Assembly: GCF_003259695.1 (NCBI RefSeq)
Contig: NZ_PZJH01000004.1
Location: 124,001-188,000, forward strand
Direction of reading: 5' to 3'
DNA length: 64,000 nucleotides
DNA from: Macrococcus epidermidis
GTDB taxonomy: Bacteria; Bacillota; Bacilli; Staphylococcales; Staphylococcaceae
Positions within the stretch are counted from its first letter, which is position 1; the number at the start of each line of letters is the position of its first letter. A program made the translations under genes and the position numbers. Of the stretch, positions 43,316 through 53,294 are shown in pieces. The notes under the pieces were generated by a model that ran no database searches, was not told the DNA's origin, and saw only the letters and a list, made by a program, of their open reading frames with translations.

Positions 43316-44563
43316 TTATCTGCAGCTCATTCCGGCAACATAACCAGTGACTAGTGCACTTGTAATATTATAACCACCAGTATAGCCATGTATGTCTAAC
43401 ACTTCACCACAAAAATAAAGATTATCATGTATTTTAGACTGCATCGTTGCTGGTACGATTTCTTTTACAGTAACACCACCGCCGGTAACAAACGCTTTAT
43501 CAATTGATAATGTACCGTTAACGGTAAATGCAAATCCTTTTAATAGAGCTATAAATGTCTTAAGACTTTCTTTTTTGATATGATGACCATTTTCTTCAAG
43601 GTTAATTTCAGCACGTTCCAGTAAAAAATGTAAATAACGTTCCTGCACCAAACCTTTTAGACTATTTTTGATGGCTTTATCTTTATTATCATTAATGATT
43701 TTTTCGATGTGTTGTGTAAGTTGACCGATAGTCATGTCTGGAAATACATCAATCATCATCTGTATCTCTTGTTTCTTCTGACTTTTTTGCTCGTGATAAA
43801 TAAATTGTGAACAGCGAAGAGCTGCTGGTCCTGATATTCCGAAATGTGTAAATAACATATCCATTTGATGGGTAATGCGTGGTTTACCATTTTTACGCAA
43901 TACACTTAACCCGACATTTTGCAGACTAAGTCCTTGTAGTATCTTAGATTTTATGAATGGTTCACTTGATGTGATTGGTACTTCGGTAGGAAACAGCTCG
44001 GTAATCGTATGTCCTGCTTGCTGTGCAAATACGTAGCCATCTCCAGTAGAACCGGTATGCGGTACAGATTTGCCACCGGTCGCGATAATGACTTTTTCTG
44101 AATATACAGGTATGTTATCTGATAGCATCACACCTTTAATCTTATCTTCTTCTATGATTAAAGATTCAACCTTTGTCGTTGTTCGAACTTCCACCTTATT
44201 ATTGATAAGTTGTTGTTTAAGGGCGTTGACAACATCCTTTGCGTTATTGGATACAGGGAACATACGACCATGGTCTTCTTCTTTTAAAGCGACACCAAGA
44301 TTTTCGAAATATTCGATGATGGCATAATTATCGAATGTATTAAATGCACTATATAAAAACTTACCGTTACCAGGCAGATGTTTAATTAGTTCTTCATGAG
44401 TGACGTTATTTGTAACATTACAACGTCCACCACCGGATATTTGTAATTTACGACCTAGCTGATCTTTTTTATCGATAAGTAAGACTTTGTTATTATTTTC
44501 GCTCGCACTGATTGCAGCCATCAATCCACTAGGGCCACCACCTATGACAATTGTCTGATACAT
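43316..44563 (-). CDS. HI0933-family NAD(P)/FAD flavoprotein (YtfP type)
   Basis: 415 residues. The FAD loop is [16 protein letters not shown] at the start, followed by [18 protein letters not shown], the HI0933/BaiN hallmark. [25 protein letters not shown] and [27 protein letters not shown] lie at the family positions. Substrate is unknown; related proteins reduce bile-acid-like enones or act in unidentified redox steps. ATG 44563 follows GGAGGTATCAAAT; upstream in-frame ATGs lack a ribosome site. In B. subtilis ytfP is near ytgP as here. Confidence 0.88.
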   Translation of the reverse strand: MYQTIVIGGGPSGLMAAISASENNNKVLLIDKKDQLGRKLQISGGGRCNVTNNVTHEELIKHLPGNGKFLYSAFNTFDNYAIIEYFENLGVALKEEDHGRMFPVSNNAKDVVNALKQQLINNKVEVRTTTKVESLIIEEDKIKGVMLSDNIPVYSEKVIIATGGKSVPHTGSTGDGYVFAQQAGHTITELFPTEVPITSSEPFIKSKILQGLSLQNVGLSVLRKNGKPRITHQMDMLFTHFGISGPAALRCSQFIYHEQKSQKKQEIQMMIDVFPDMTIGQLTQHIEKIINDNKDKAIKNSLKGLVQERYLHFLLERAEINLEENGHHIKKESLKTFIALLKGFAFTVNGTLSIDKAFVTGGGVTVKEIVPATMQSKIHDNLYFCGEVLDIHGYTGGYNITSALVTGYVAGMSCR

Positions 44564-44720
44564 ATTTGATACCTCCATTTTCAATTATTATACATTTTAT
44601 TTATGGTAAAATATATGAATTCAGTAGTTAAAAATTTATAATGGTGGTATGATAATCTACATTGAAAATGGGTTTAATCATTTATGAAGCTTTTATTTTA
44701 AAAAAGATAGGGATGAAGTT

Positions 44721-46343
44721 ATGTCACAGAAAGATTCACTTGTCAGAAGTACGTTCTTATTAACGGCAAGTATTTTTATTACTAAGATTTTAGGGATACT
44801 TTATATTATTCCGTTCTATGCCATTATCGGTGGTGAAGAAAATTTAGCACCATATAATATGGCTTATCCACCATATGTAGTTATGCTTACTGTAGCTGCA
44901 GGTGGGATACCGTTAGCGGTAGCTAAATATGTTTCGAAGTATAATGCGATTGGTGCCTATAAAGTTAGCTATAAACTATATAAGTCATCATTATTAGTAA
45001 TGGGTATCACTGGTTTCTTAGGCTTTGTTATTCTTTACTTTTTAAGTCCGATGATTGCTGAGGCATCACTTGCTGGTTCTGAAGGTAAATGGACTGTTGA
45101 AGATATTACCGAGATTATTCGCATCATCTCATTTGCAGTGTTGTTTATTCCTTTCTTAGCGACATGGCGTGGAATATTTCAAGGTTATGATTCAATGGGA
45201 CCAACAGCGGTGTCACAAGTTATTGAACAAATTGCACGTATACTATTTTTACTAGGAGGTACGTTCGTTGTCCTTAACGTTATGAATAAATCAATGCTAC
45301 TGGCTAATGAGATTGCTGTATTTGCAGCAGCAATCGGTGCGGTCGCTGCAATTCTAACACTTTGGTATTACTGGAGAAAGCGTAAACCATTTATCGACAA
45401 GATGGTTGATTCCGATGATTCTAATACTGATGTTAGTTACGGTAGTATGTATAAAGAAATATTAAAGTACAGTATTCCATTCGTTATCGTAAGTTTGTGT
45501 GTGCCGCTTTATACAACGATTGATCAGTTTACACATAACTATGCATTAGGTTTAGCAGGTGTGCCTGGAAAAATGAATGATATGCTCCTTACAATATTAA
45601 ATACGACATCTAATAAACTTGTTATGATTCCGACTTCACTTGCTGGAGGGTTTGCAATTAGTCTTGTTCCGTCAATTACAAGAACACATGCATCAGGCAA
45701 GATTAAAGAAATGCATCATCAGATTAAAACGACTTTCGGTTTACTGATGTTTCTTACAGTGCCAGCTTCATTAGGTATTATGGTATTAGCTGCACCACTT
45801 TATACGGTATTTTACAGCTATAATCCAATTGCGAATAATATTCTATTTTATTATGCACCTGTAGGCATTTTACTTGCGCTTGTTTCTGTAACTGCTGCGA
45901 TGATGCAGGGTATTGATAAACAAAATTTAACGGTTTATATCGTGCTTGCTGCGCTCCTTGTTAAATTAGTGATTAATATCCCGTTAATTATGGTATTCCA
46001 TACAGTAGGCGCAGTACTTGCGACTGCGATTGCGATGACCTTTAATATTGTTTGTAATCTTTATGTCATCAAGAAATATGCGGGATTCCAGTATCGAACG
46101 ACTGCCCGTCAAATGTTGATGATTACGTTATACAGCTTAATTATGGTACTAGTTGTACAAATCGTTTATGTCATTTTAATGCAATTCCTCACAGTTTCCA
46201 ATAAACTGGATGCACTTATCATTTTAGTGATTGGAGCAGTAGTCGGTGCTTTAGTCTATGCATCATTATCGATGAAATCACGTTTAGCCGATCAATTCTT
46301 CGGTTCACGTATCCAATCTTTAAGAAATAGGTTAACGCGATGA
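44721..46343 (+). CDS. murJ: MurJ-type lipid II flippase (YtgP / SpoVB family)
   Basis: 540 residues, fourteen membrane helices, MOP/MVF fold. The N-terminal KDSLVRSTFLLTASIFITKILGILYIIPFYAIIGGEENLAPYNMAYPPYVVML is nearly the same as in YtgP-like proteins; GIFQGYDSMGPTAVSQVIEQIARI carries conserved residues of the cavity. In S. aureus the ortholog is the essential lipid II flippase, so the role is peptidoglycan precursor export. The TGA stop overlaps the ATG of the pseudouridine synthase gene (ATGA). Confidence 0.88.
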   Translation: MSQKDSLVRSTFLLTASIFITKILGILYIIPFYAIIGGEENLAPYNMAYPPYVVMLTVAAGGIPLAVAKYVSKYNAIGAYKVSYKLYKSSLLVMGITGFLGFVILYFLSPMIAEASLAGSEGKWTVEDITEIIRIISFAVLFIPFLATWRGIFQGYDSMGPTAVSQVIEQIARILFLLGGTFVVLNVMNKSMLLANEIAVFAAAIGAVAAILTLWYYWRKRKPFIDKMVDSDDSNTDVSYGSMYKEILKYSIPFVIVSLCVPLYTTIDQFTHNYALGLAGVPGKMNDMLLTILNTTSNKLVMIPTSLAGGFAISLVPSITRTHASGKIKEMHHQIKTTFGLLMFLTVPASLGIMVLAAPLYTVFYSYNPIANNILFYYAPVGILLALVSVTAAMMQGIDKQNLTVYIVLAALLVKLVINIPLIMVFHTVGAVLATAIAMTFNIVCNLYVIKKYAGFQYRTTARQMLMITLYSLIMVLVVQIVYVILMQFLTVSNKLDALIILVIGAVVGALVYASLSMKSRLADQFFGSRIQSLRNRLTR

Positions 46344-47050
46344 GACTTGATAAATTTTTAAGCAACCATGGCGTAGGCTCACGAAAAGATGTTAAGGCAT
46401 TTCTCAAGAAAAAAGTGATTACGGTTAATGAGGAAGTTGTCACGAAATCAGATATTAAAATTAATCCGGAAAAAGATATCATAAAGGTTCAAGGTGAGAT
46501 GATTCACTTTGAACCCTTTATCTATCTTATGCTTAATAAACCGGCTGGCGTAGTTTCAAGCACACATGATAAAGATAAGACAGTCATTGACCTTATTACA
46601 GGGCTGGATCATTATGACCTGCATCCGGTCGGCAGACTGGATAAAGATACAGAAGGGTTGCTCATCATAACCAATGATGGTCAGTTCTCGCATGACGTGC
46701 TGAGTCCTAAGAAACATGTGAATAAAACGTATTATGCCAAAATTGACGGCATTGTCACTGATCACACGGTGGAACAATTTGCTCAAGGCGTAACTTTAGA
46801 TGATGGGTATCATACTATGCCTGGTGATTTAACGTGTCTTTCAGTTGATACGAATAATAATACAAGTGAAATAGAACTTGTAATCCAGGAAGGTAAGTTT
46901 CATCAAGTGAAAAGAATGTTTGAGGCAGTAAGTATGAAAGTAACTTACCTAAAACGTATTAAGATGGGTGATTTGTCTTTAGATAGTAGCTTAAAGCCTG
47001 GAGAATATAAGAAATTAATGCAGAATGAAATTAATTTAGTAAGAAAATGA
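46340..47050 (+). CDS. RsuA-family pseudouridine synthase (YtzG type)
   Basis: 236 residues. An S4 RNA-binding domain (MRLDKFLSNHGVGSRKDVKAFLKKKVITVN) is followed by the synthase domain. The catalytic Asp lies in HPVGRLDKDTEGLLIITNDG, and VIQEGKFHQVKRMFEAV is the conserved C-terminal motif. It probably modifies a uridine of 16S rRNA (the RsuA site) though the exact position needs testing. The start overlaps the flippase stop by four bases. Confidence 0.92.
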   Translation: MRLDKFLSNHGVGSRKDVKAFLKKKVITVNEEVVTKSDIKINPEKDIIKVQGEMIHFEPFIYLMLNKPAGVVSSTHDKDKTVIDLITGLDHYDLHPVGRLDKDTEGLLIITNDGQFSHDVLSPKKHVNKTYYAKIDGIVTDHTVEQFAQGVTLDDGYHTMPGDLTCLSVDTNNNTSEIELVIQEGKFHQVKRMFEAVSMKVTYLKRIKMGDLSLDSSLKPGEYKKLMQNEINLVRK

Positions 47051-47058
47051 TTATAAAT

Positions 47059-47083
47059 GTTTAGACCATTACACCTTGGGTAT
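47059..47083 (+). promoter_or_regulatory. SigB-like promoter of the YtxH-domain gene
   Basis: GTTTAG (47059-47064), 13 bp, GGGTAT (47078-47083): the -10 element is perfect and the -35 differs at one base from the SigB consensus. The start codon is 36 bp downstream. Confidence 0.78.
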
Positions 47084-47118
47084 AATTACAGTACAAATCA
47101 AAAGAAGAGGTGTTTAAC

Positions 47119-47565
47119 ATGGCGAACAACAATCAAACAGGTTTATTAAAAGCAGCATTAGTTATTGGTGGTACTGCAGTAGCAGCATTCCTTTCAAAAA
47201 AAGAAAACAGAGATAAAGTATTAGAAGAATACAACAAAGCGAAACAAGATCCTAAAGGTTATGCAGATAACGCTAAAGGCAAAGCTGCTAACTTACAACA
47301 AGTAGCGAAAGAAGAAATCAACAAAGCGAAAGAAGATCCAAATGCTTACAAAGCAAACTTAACTTCTAAAGTTGAAGAAAAAGTTGCTCCGTTAAAAGAA
47401 AAAGCGGCACCATTAGCTGATAAATTAACTAAAAAAGATGTTACTGTTGAAGAAGAAAAACAAAACTTTGACGACGAAGGTGGAGCGAACAACATCCATG
47501 TCGTAACAGACAAAGAAGTTGCTGAAAAAAATCCTAATGCCGTATCTAAAGACGAATTAAAATAA
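47119..47565 (+). CDS. YtxH-domain general stress protein
   Basis: 148 residues. The N-terminus holds one hydrophobic helix (LLKAALVIGGTAVAAFLS, about 8-25), then KKENRDKVLEEYNKAKQDPKGYADNAKGKAANLQQV, a Lys/Ala/Glu-rich helical repeat region of the YtxH/LEA-like kind, ending in an acidic tail. The role may be envelope or desiccation protection; no biochemical function is known. ATG 47119 follows AGAGGTG. The SigB-like promoter fits its stress-gene character. Confidence 0.85.
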   Translation: MANNNQTGLLKAALVIGGTAVAAFLSKKENRDKVLEEYNKAKQDPKGYADNAKGKAANLQQVAKEEINKAKEDPNAYKANLTSKVEEKVAPLKEKAAPLADKLTKKDVTVEEEKQNFDDEGGANNIHVVTDKEVAEKNPNAVSKDELK

Positions 47566-47574
47566 TAACGCTAT

Positions 47575-47599
47575 AAAAGTCAGCGCATGCTGGCTTTTT
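47575..47599 (+). terminator. Intrinsic terminator of the YtxH-domain gene
   Basis: AAAAGTCAGC pairs with GCTGGCTTTT around GCAT. Confidence 0.85.
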
Positions 47600-47684
47600 A
47601 TTTTGATAAATTTTACGATTATTATTTTGAATTCCTTTATGTATCATGTAATATAGGAATATACAAGCATTAGGAGGAATCATT

Positions 47685-49097
47685 ATGTGGAGAGAAAAAG
47701 TTGCACAATATGAAGATAAAATTATTGAAGACCTTACGGGTTTATTAAATATAGAAAGTGTACGTGATGACAGTTTAGCTGATAGTGAAAATCCTGTTGG
47801 ACCAGGCCCACGAAAAGCTTTAGATTATATGTATGAATTAGCACAACGTGATGGATACGAGACAGTGGATATCGATCATATCGCTGGACGTATCGAAGCA
47901 GGTAATGGTGAGGATATTTTCGGTATATTATGTCACGTTGACGTAGTACCTGCAGGTAGTGGATGGGATAGTAATCCATTTGAGGCTGTCGTAACTGAGG
48001 ATAAAATTATTGCACGTGGTACTTTAGATGACAAAGGACCAACAATTGCTGCGTATTACGCTATTAAAATTTTAGACGACATGAAAGTAGACTGGAAAAA
48101 ACGCATCCATATCATTATCGGTACTGATGAAGAATCAGGCTGGAAATGTACGGACCGTTATTTTGAAACTGAACCGATGCCTGATCTAGGGATTGCACCG
48201 GATGCTGATTTCCCATTAATTCACGGTGAAAAAGGTATCACAACATTTGATATTATTCAAAATAGTGATGAAGAAAGCGAAACAGCACCAGAAGTGGAAT
48301 TAAAGGCATTTAAAGCTGGTGAAAGATACAATATGGTCCCGGATTTTGCAGAAGCAAAAATCGAAGTTAAAGAAAAGATGGATGCTGTCATTCAAGCTTT
48401 TGAAGGATATTTATTAAACAACAAATTAACAGGGAAACAATTCGTAGAGAACGGTCAGATTTCACTTCAAATTGAAGGAAAGTCAGTTCATGGTATGGAA
48501 CCATTTAAAGGTGTGAACGCTGGTCTATATCTTGTTAATTTCTTAAATACATTAGATCTAGATAAGAAAGCAAAGTCATTCGTTAACTTTGGTGATACAT
48601 ATTTATTTGCTTCTCACTTTGGTGAGAAGCTAGGTATGGCTTATGAAACTGAAGAAATGGGTCAGTTAACTACTAACTATGGTGTAATTAGTTATACGGA
48701 CGTTGATGGCGGACATTATGGTGTAAACTTACGCTATCCAAACGGTTTTGATTTTGAAACTGAAATTAAGAAATTTGAAGAACAGATTGCTAAAGATGGC
48801 TTTGAAATTGAAATTGAAACGCACCAGGTTCCTCACTATGTCGATAAAAATGATCCATTCGTTCAAAAGTTATTAACAGCATATCGTAACCAGACTGGAG
48901 ATATGACAGAACCGTATACTATCGGTGGTGGAACATATGCACGTAACCTGGAAAAAGGTGTAGCATTTGGTGCGATGTTTAAAGAATCAGAAGATTTAAT
49001 GCACCAAAAAAATGAATATATCAGCAAGAAACAATTATTTGATGCGACAGCGATTTATTTAGAAGCAATCCACTCTGTATGTGTAGAAGGTGAGTAA
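47685..49097 (+). CDS. pepV: Dipeptidase PepV
   Basis: 470 residues, M20 metallopeptidase with the normal PepV length. Zinc and catalytic residues sit in [38 protein letters not shown] and the Asp of [13 protein letters not shown]; the inserted lid domain spans about 180-390. It cleaves dipeptides in the cytosol. AGGAGG precedes the ATG. It is coupled to dat (start one base after the stop), as in S. aureus, where PepV-Dat influence cell-wall D-Ala. Confidence 0.93.
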   Translation: MWREKVAQYEDKIIEDLTGLLNIESVRDDSLADSENPVGPGPRKALDYMYELAQRDGYETVDIDHIAGRIEAGNGEDIFGILCHVDVVPAGSGWDSNPFEAVVTEDKIIARGTLDDKGPTIAAYYAIKILDDMKVDWKKRIHIIIGTDEESGWKCTDRYFETEPMPDLGIAPDADFPLIHGEKGITTFDIIQNSDEESETAPEVELKAFKAGERYNMVPDFAEAKIEVKEKMDAVIQAFEGYLLNNKLTGKQFVENGQISLQIEGKSVHGMEPFKGVNAGLYLVNFLNTLDLDKKAKSFVNFGDTYLFASHFGEKLGMAYETEEMGQLTTNYGVISYTDVDGGHYGVNLRYPNGFDFETEIKKFEEQIAKDGFEIEIETHQVPHYVDKNDPFVQKLLTAYRNQTGDMTEPYTIGGGTYARNLEKGVAFGAMFKESEDLMHQKNEYISKKQLFDATAIYLEAIHSVCVEGE

Positions 49098-49098
49098 A

Positions 49099-49938
49099 AT
49101 GGTAGTTTTTATTAATGGCAGTTATGTGTCTGATGATACGAAAATCAGTTACAACGATCGTGGCATCCAGTTTGGAGATGGTGTATATGAAGTCGTGCGA
49201 GTATACCATGGCACTTTATTTACAGCCACTGAACATTTCGAACGACTCGTACGTAGTGCAAATGAAATAGAAATAACAAGTCCCTATTCTGTTGAGGAAT
49301 ATATCGAAATTTGTAATCAGCTTATCAAGGAAAATGAAATAGATAACGGTACAATTTATGTTCAGTTAACACGAGGAGATGCAGTTAGAAATCATATGTA
49401 TCCAACAGATACTCAACCAAATTTATTACTTTATACCAATACTGCAGAACGTCCGATGCAGGATCTTCAGCAAGGTGTGAAAGCGATTACGACTGAAGAT
49501 ATTCGATGGTTACGCTGTGATATTAAAAGTTTGAATCTGCTTGGTAACATTATGAATAAACAAAAAGCGGTAACCAATGGTGCAAAAGAGGCGATCCAAA
49601 TACGTAACGGTATTGTTACAGAAGGCGCATCAAGCAATATATTCATCGTTAAAGATGAGAAAATCATTACGCATCCTGCAAATAATTTCATCTTAAACGG
49701 TATTACACGTCGTGTCATTAAACAGATTGCAGATGCTGAAGGTATTGCTTTTGAAGAATTTACATTTGATGAGAAAGCGTTAAAGGATGCGGATGAAGTA
49801 TTCTTGACGAGTACAACACAGGAAGTAATGCCGATTACTGAGATTGATGGTGAGAATGTTAATCAGGGTCAGGTTGGTCCGATTACGAAGCGTCTGCAAA
49901 GCAAGTTTGATGAGCATATTATCACAAATCACGCCTAA
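49099..49938 (+). CDS. dat: D-alanine aminotransferase
   Basis: 279 residues, fold type IV PLP enzyme. INGSYVSDDTKISYNDRGIQFGDGVYEVVRVY is the N-terminal signature, the PLP lysine is in RCDIKSLNLLGNIMNKQKA, and EGASSNIFIVKD and TSTTQEVMPI contact the cofactor. It makes D-glutamate or D-alanine by transamination, serving peptidoglycan. ATG 49099 is one base after the pepV stop and uses AAGGTGAG, which overlaps the pepV end. Confidence 0.95.
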   Translation: MVVFINGSYVSDDTKISYNDRGIQFGDGVYEVVRVYHGTLFTATEHFERLVRSANEIEITSPYSVEEYIEICNQLIKENEIDNGTIYVQLTRGDAVRNHMYPTDTQPNLLLYTNTAERPMQDLQQGVKAITTEDIRWLRCDIKSLNLLGNIMNKQKAVTNGAKEAIQIRNGIVTEGASSNIFIVKDEKIITHPANNFILNGITRRVIKQIADAEGIAFEEFTFDEKALKDADEVFLTSTTQEVMPITEIDGENVNQGQVGPITKRLQSKFDEHIITNHA

Positions 49939-50003
49939 AAGGCATCATATTACACAATGAATTACATTTGAACATATATTCAGTACGCTTAAAAAAGTTT
50001 GAC

Positions 50004-50103
50004 TTGAATATTTTTATAAAAGGTTATAAAATTTAAATAAGTCGTTAAAACGTTCGAACTAAAAATAAGGCAAGAGATTATTTCTCATTGCCTTTTCTTT
50101 TTT
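50004..50103 (+). promoter_or_regulatory. Promoter-like sequence and leader terminator upstream of ytmP
   Basis: TTGAAT (50004-50009), 17 bp, TAAAAT (50027-50032) is a plausible promoter. A hairpin AAGGCAAGAGA / TCTCATTGCCTT (50067-50094, one bulge) with a T-rich tail lies 30 bp later and only 18 bp before ytmP. It is either the terminator for pepV-dat or an attenuator for ytmP-trmB. Confidence 0.45.
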
Positions 50104-50121
50104 CTACTGTGGGAGGTGAAC

Positions 50122-50916
50122 ATGTTGGAACATTTCTATCAGCTTGGTTGGACATTAGATTCCGCTGGTGGCGCTTCTGGAGAGGCATATATGGCAGAGC
50201 AGGATGGCCGCAAATTATTTCTTAAAAGAAATTCTTCGCCATTCTTAGCAGCGTTATCTGCTGAGGGTATCGTACCTAAGCTCGTATGGACAAAACGTAT
50301 TGAAACGGGCGAGGTCGTTACCGCTCAACATTGGAAGAATGGAAGATCATTGACACACGAAGAAATGGGTTCCAAGCGTGTTGCGAAACTCCTCAGAAAA
50401 ATTCATCGCTCTAAACCTTTACTTAATATGTTAAAACGTTTAGAAATGAAACCGATGTATCCTCACATCTTACTTAAGAAAATTAATAGTTCTCTTTCAC
50501 GCAATGTATTAGCACATCATACGGTTAGAAAAGCTTTAATTTACTTAGAAGAACATATGCCTAATCTAGATAGTCAGTTTTATACTGTCTGTCATGGCGA
50601 TGTGAATCATAATAACTGGTTACTTTCAGATCAGGATGAACTGTTTATTGTTGACTGGGAAGGTGCAATGATTGCGGATCCTGCGATTGATATTGGTATG
50701 ATTTTATATACGTATAGCAAAGAAGTTGACTGGGAAGCGTGGCTTGCTGATTACGGTATTAACTATACAATCGATTTAGAGAAACGTATGAAATGGTATA
50801 CGATTATACAGGCGATTGCGATGGTAGAGTGGTATGAGGAGAAGAGTCGTTACCACGATATGAACGAATGGTTGAAGTTTTTAGATGAAGTTTTAACACA
50901 GAATAGATTTATTTAA
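50122..50916 (+). CDS. ytmP: Phosphotransferase-family protein YtmP
   Basis: 264 residues with an aminoglycoside-phosphotransferase/choline-kinase fold. The catalytic loop is CHGDVNHNNWLL and the metal-binding FIVDWEGAMIADPAIDIGMIL; an ATP-site lysine is probably in KLFLKRNSSP. Substrate unknown; family members phosphorylate small hydroxylated compounds. ATG 50122 follows GGGAGGTGA. It lies 13 bp before trmB, the same pair as ytmP-ytmQ of B. subtilis. Confidence 0.88.
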   Translation: MLEHFYQLGWTLDSAGGASGEAYMAEQDGRKLFLKRNSSPFLAALSAEGIVPKLVWTKRIETGEVVTAQHWKNGRSLTHEEMGSKRVAKLLRKIHRSKPLLNMLKRLEMKPMYPHILLKKINSSLSRNVLAHHTVRKALIYLEEHMPNLDSQFYTVCHGDVNHNNWLLSDQDELFIVDWEGAMIADPAIDIGMILYTYSKEVDWEAWLADYGINYTIDLEKRMKWYTIIQAIAMVEWYEEKSRYHDMNEWLKFLDEVLTQNRFI

Positions 50917-50929
50917 AGGAGCAACATAC

Positions 50930-51565
50930 ATGAGAATGCGTAATAAACCGTGGGCAGAAGATTATCTGCTTGAACATCGTGATATTGTAAGTATCGACCT
51001 GTCACAAAAAGACAATATCACATCATGGTTTGAAAAAGTTCAGCCGATTCATATAGAAGTCGGAAGCGGTATGGGTAGATTTATTACTGAGATGGCAAAA
51101 GCAAATCCAGCAATCAATTATATCGGTATTGAACGAGATAAGAATGTAATGATTCGTATTGTAGAAAAAGCGATAGAGCAGGATATTAAAAACTTACGAT
51201 TATTGACAGTTGATGCTGAGAAGCTGACTGAAATATTTAATCCTGGAGAAATTGACCGCATCTATTTAAACTTTTCAGATCCATGGCCGAAGACACGACA
51301 TGCCAAACGTCGTTTAACACATGCTAATTTCTTATCAGTTTATAAGACGATCCTGAAAGATGATGGTGAAATTCACTTCAAGACAGATAATCAAGGACTA
51401 TTTGAATTTTCTATTGAAAGTATGAGTCAGTTTGGTATGAAACTCAAAAATATCAATTTAAATCTTCATGATAATGAACCGGCTGATAATATCAAGACAG
51501 AGTACGAAGAGAAATTTTCTGCTAAAGGTTTTAGAATCAACCGACTTGAAGCAAGTTTTAAATAA
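50930..51565 (+). CDS. trmB: tRNA (guanine-N7)-methyltransferase
   Basis: 211 residues. The SAM motif is IEVGSGMGRFITEMA and the family signature is NFSDPWPKTRHAKRRLTH. It methylates G46 in the variable loop of tRNA. AAAGGAGCAACATAC precedes the ATG. It is the second gene of a dicistron with ytmP, followed by a terminator. Confidence 0.95.
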   Translation: MRMRNKPWAEDYLLEHRDIVSIDLSQKDNITSWFEKVQPIHIEVGSGMGRFITEMAKANPAINYIGIERDKNVMIRIVEKAIEQDIKNLRLLTVDAEKLTEIFNPGEIDRIYLNFSDPWPKTRHAKRRLTHANFLSVYKTILKDDGEIHFKTDNQGLFEFSIESMSQFGMKLKNINLNLHDNEPADNIKTEYEEKFSAKGFRINRLEASFK

Positions 51566-51585
51566 CATTTGAAGCATTATTAAAT

Positions 51586-51618
51586 GATGAGACATTATAA
51601 GTGTCTCATCTTTTTTTT
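51586..51618 (+). terminator. Intrinsic terminator of ytmP-trmB
   Basis: GATGAGACA and TGTCTCATC around TTATAAG, then eight T residues. Confidence 0.92.
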
Positions 51619-51676
51619 ATGCTTTATTTAGTGTAGACTTGATATATTGAGAGAATTTTCTGAACTGGAGGAAACT

Positions 51677-52879
51677 ATGTATAATTTTAATGAAAATGTT
51701 AACCGTTTAAATACAAATGCAGTTCAAACTGAAATGATTCCATTAATCTATCAGCGTAGAGATTTAATGCCCTTCTGGATAGCAGATATGGATATTAAAA
51801 CGCCGGAAAAGATTACAAAGTCTATCGCTAATCGCCTGGAACACGGAATTTTCGGATATACGAGTTGGAAAAATGATGCATTCTATACGCCGGTTAAACA
51901 ATGGTATAGTAACCGATTTAATACAAATATTCTTAAACAAGATCTATTCTATTCGCCATCAGTGCTTTTTACTGTGACAGAAGCAATACGTATCCTGACT
52001 AATGAAGGTGATGGTGTTATCCTTAATACACCTTCCTATAACAACTTTATCAATCTGATTAACGGTAATAAACGTATGATTGTTGAAAGTGAACTTTACT
52101 TTGATGGTTACGAATACACGATGGACTTTGTACAGTTTGAATATCTGTGTCAGATGCCTCAAAATAAAGTGTTCTTATTATGCAATCCACATAACCCAAC
52201 AGGTAAAGTGTTTTCTGAGCAGGAACTTTTAAAGATTATTGAAATCTGTAAGAAATATAATGTGTATATCATTGCTGATGAAATTCATATGGATTTTGTG
52301 CGTCGCGGTCAACACGAAACACTTGCAAAATATATGCATGACTATGAACAGATGTTAGTGACGACATGTTTAGGTAAGACATTTAATGTTTCTGGCATTC
52401 CGCATGCATACTTTATAACAAAAGATAAATATATGCGCGAGACAATTAATACGAAAGTGATGTCTGTGTATGGTTTAGCGGCAGTAAATTTAGTTGCCTT
52501 AACTGTTATTCAAACAGCTTACTTAGATTGTGGCGACTGGGTCGATGCGCTTAATCAGCATATCGATAATAATATGACCCTCGTAGAAGATTACATTGCA
52601 GATCATCTGTCTGATTGTTTATTTTTCCAGAAGCCGGATGCTACATTTTTAGCCTGGATTGATTTTGAGAAGAGTGGATTTAGTGAAATGGAAGTACAGG
52701 ATGCCTTACAGAATGTCGGAAAGATTGCGACGGGTATCGGTAATACTTACGAATTATCGGCAAGTACACATTTTAGATTTAATGTCGCGTGTAGTGAAGA
52801 TAAATTATTAGAAGGTCTTGACCGCATAAAAAAATCATTCGATTACTTAAAAACAACAAAAGAAAAAGAAGCACAATAA
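51677..52879 (+). CDS. PatB/MalY-type PLP aminotransferase-fold C-S lyase
   Basis: 400 residues, fold type I. The N-terminal RRDLMPFWIADMDIKTPEKI is a PatB/MalY signature; the cofactor sits at NPHNPTGKVF, ADEIHMDFV and the Schiff-base lysine of TTCLGKTFNVSGIPHAY. Likely cystathionine beta-lyase activity, i.e. homocysteine release, although amino-transfer cannot be excluded. ATG 51677 follows GGAGGAAACT. A partial CodY-like sequence (AATTTTCTGAACTGG, 51655-51669) lies just upstream. It ends at a hairpin shared with the convergent gene. Confidence 0.88.
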   Translation: MYNFNENVNRLNTNAVQTEMIPLIYQRRDLMPFWIADMDIKTPEKITKSIANRLEHGIFGYTSWKNDAFYTPVKQWYSNRFNTNILKQDLFYSPSVLFTVTEAIRILTNEGDGVILNTPSYNNFINLINGNKRMIVESELYFDGYEYTMDFVQFEYLCQMPQNKVFLLCNPHNPTGKVFSEQELLKIIEICKKYNVYIIADEIHMDFVRRGQHETLAKYMHDYEQMLVTTCLGKTFNVSGIPHAYFITKDKYMRETINTKVMSVYGLAAVNLVALTVIQTAYLDCGDWVDALNQHIDNNMTLVEDYIADHLSDCLFFQKPDATFLAWIDFEKSGFSEMEVQDALQNVGKIATGIGNTYELSASTHFRFNVACSEDKLLEGLDRIKKSFDYLKTTKEKEAQ

Positions 52880-52891
52880 ATGTTGTGCTTC
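52868..52891 (-). terminator. Terminator between patB-like and PepSY genes
   Basis: GAAGCACAA and TTGTGCTTC form a 9-bp stem; on the minus strand TTTTTCTTTTG follows, so it serves mainly the PepSY gene. The patB-like stop codon is in the loop. Confidence 0.7.
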
Positions 52892-52916
52892 AAATTCATC
52901 TTTATATCCAAATAAT

Positions 52917-53201
52917 TTAAATCTCAATTGTGTCGATGAGTTCACCGGTATAAGCATCGACTGTAAATTCGTAATCTTTATCCTGCGTATTAATGATACC
53001 GCGATAAATGTGAGAGATCTGACCAAACTTTTCTTGTTTTTCTGGTTCATATACGATAGCTGAACCTGTAACGTGATCGAAGTTTGTCAGCACCAGTTGT
53101 AGCAGCGTTTCTGGGTGCTGCATCGTCATATGATGACGTAGTTGATAAGCGATAATACCAGTGACTACAATAACGGGAATGATGATTTGATATTTTTTCA
53201 T
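52917..53201 (-). CDS. Small membrane-anchored PepSY-domain protein
   Basis: 94 residues. One membrane helix (MKKYQIIIPVIVVTGIIAYQL) is followed by an extracytoplasmic part whose end, YRGIINTQDKDYEFTVDAYTGELIDTIEI, has the PepSY repeat form (strand, DAYTGEL turn, strand). PepSY proteins are thought to inhibit or regulate proteases. ATG 53201 follows AGAGGACTTTTAACT. It is divergent from the M42 peptidase gene, which may hint at a link to proteolysis. Confidence 0.8.
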   Translation of the reverse strand: MKKYQIIIPVIVVTGIIAYQLRHHMTMQHPETLLQLVLTNFDHVTGSAIVYEPEKQEKFGQISHIYRGIINTQDKDYEFTVDAYTGELIDTIEI

Positions 53202-53294
53202 AGTTAAAAGTCCTCTCATCAATAAATTTGGAAGCAAAGCGTATAACTTTTAGGTTAACGTTTTGATTATATTCTAACATAAGGAGCAAAAAAC

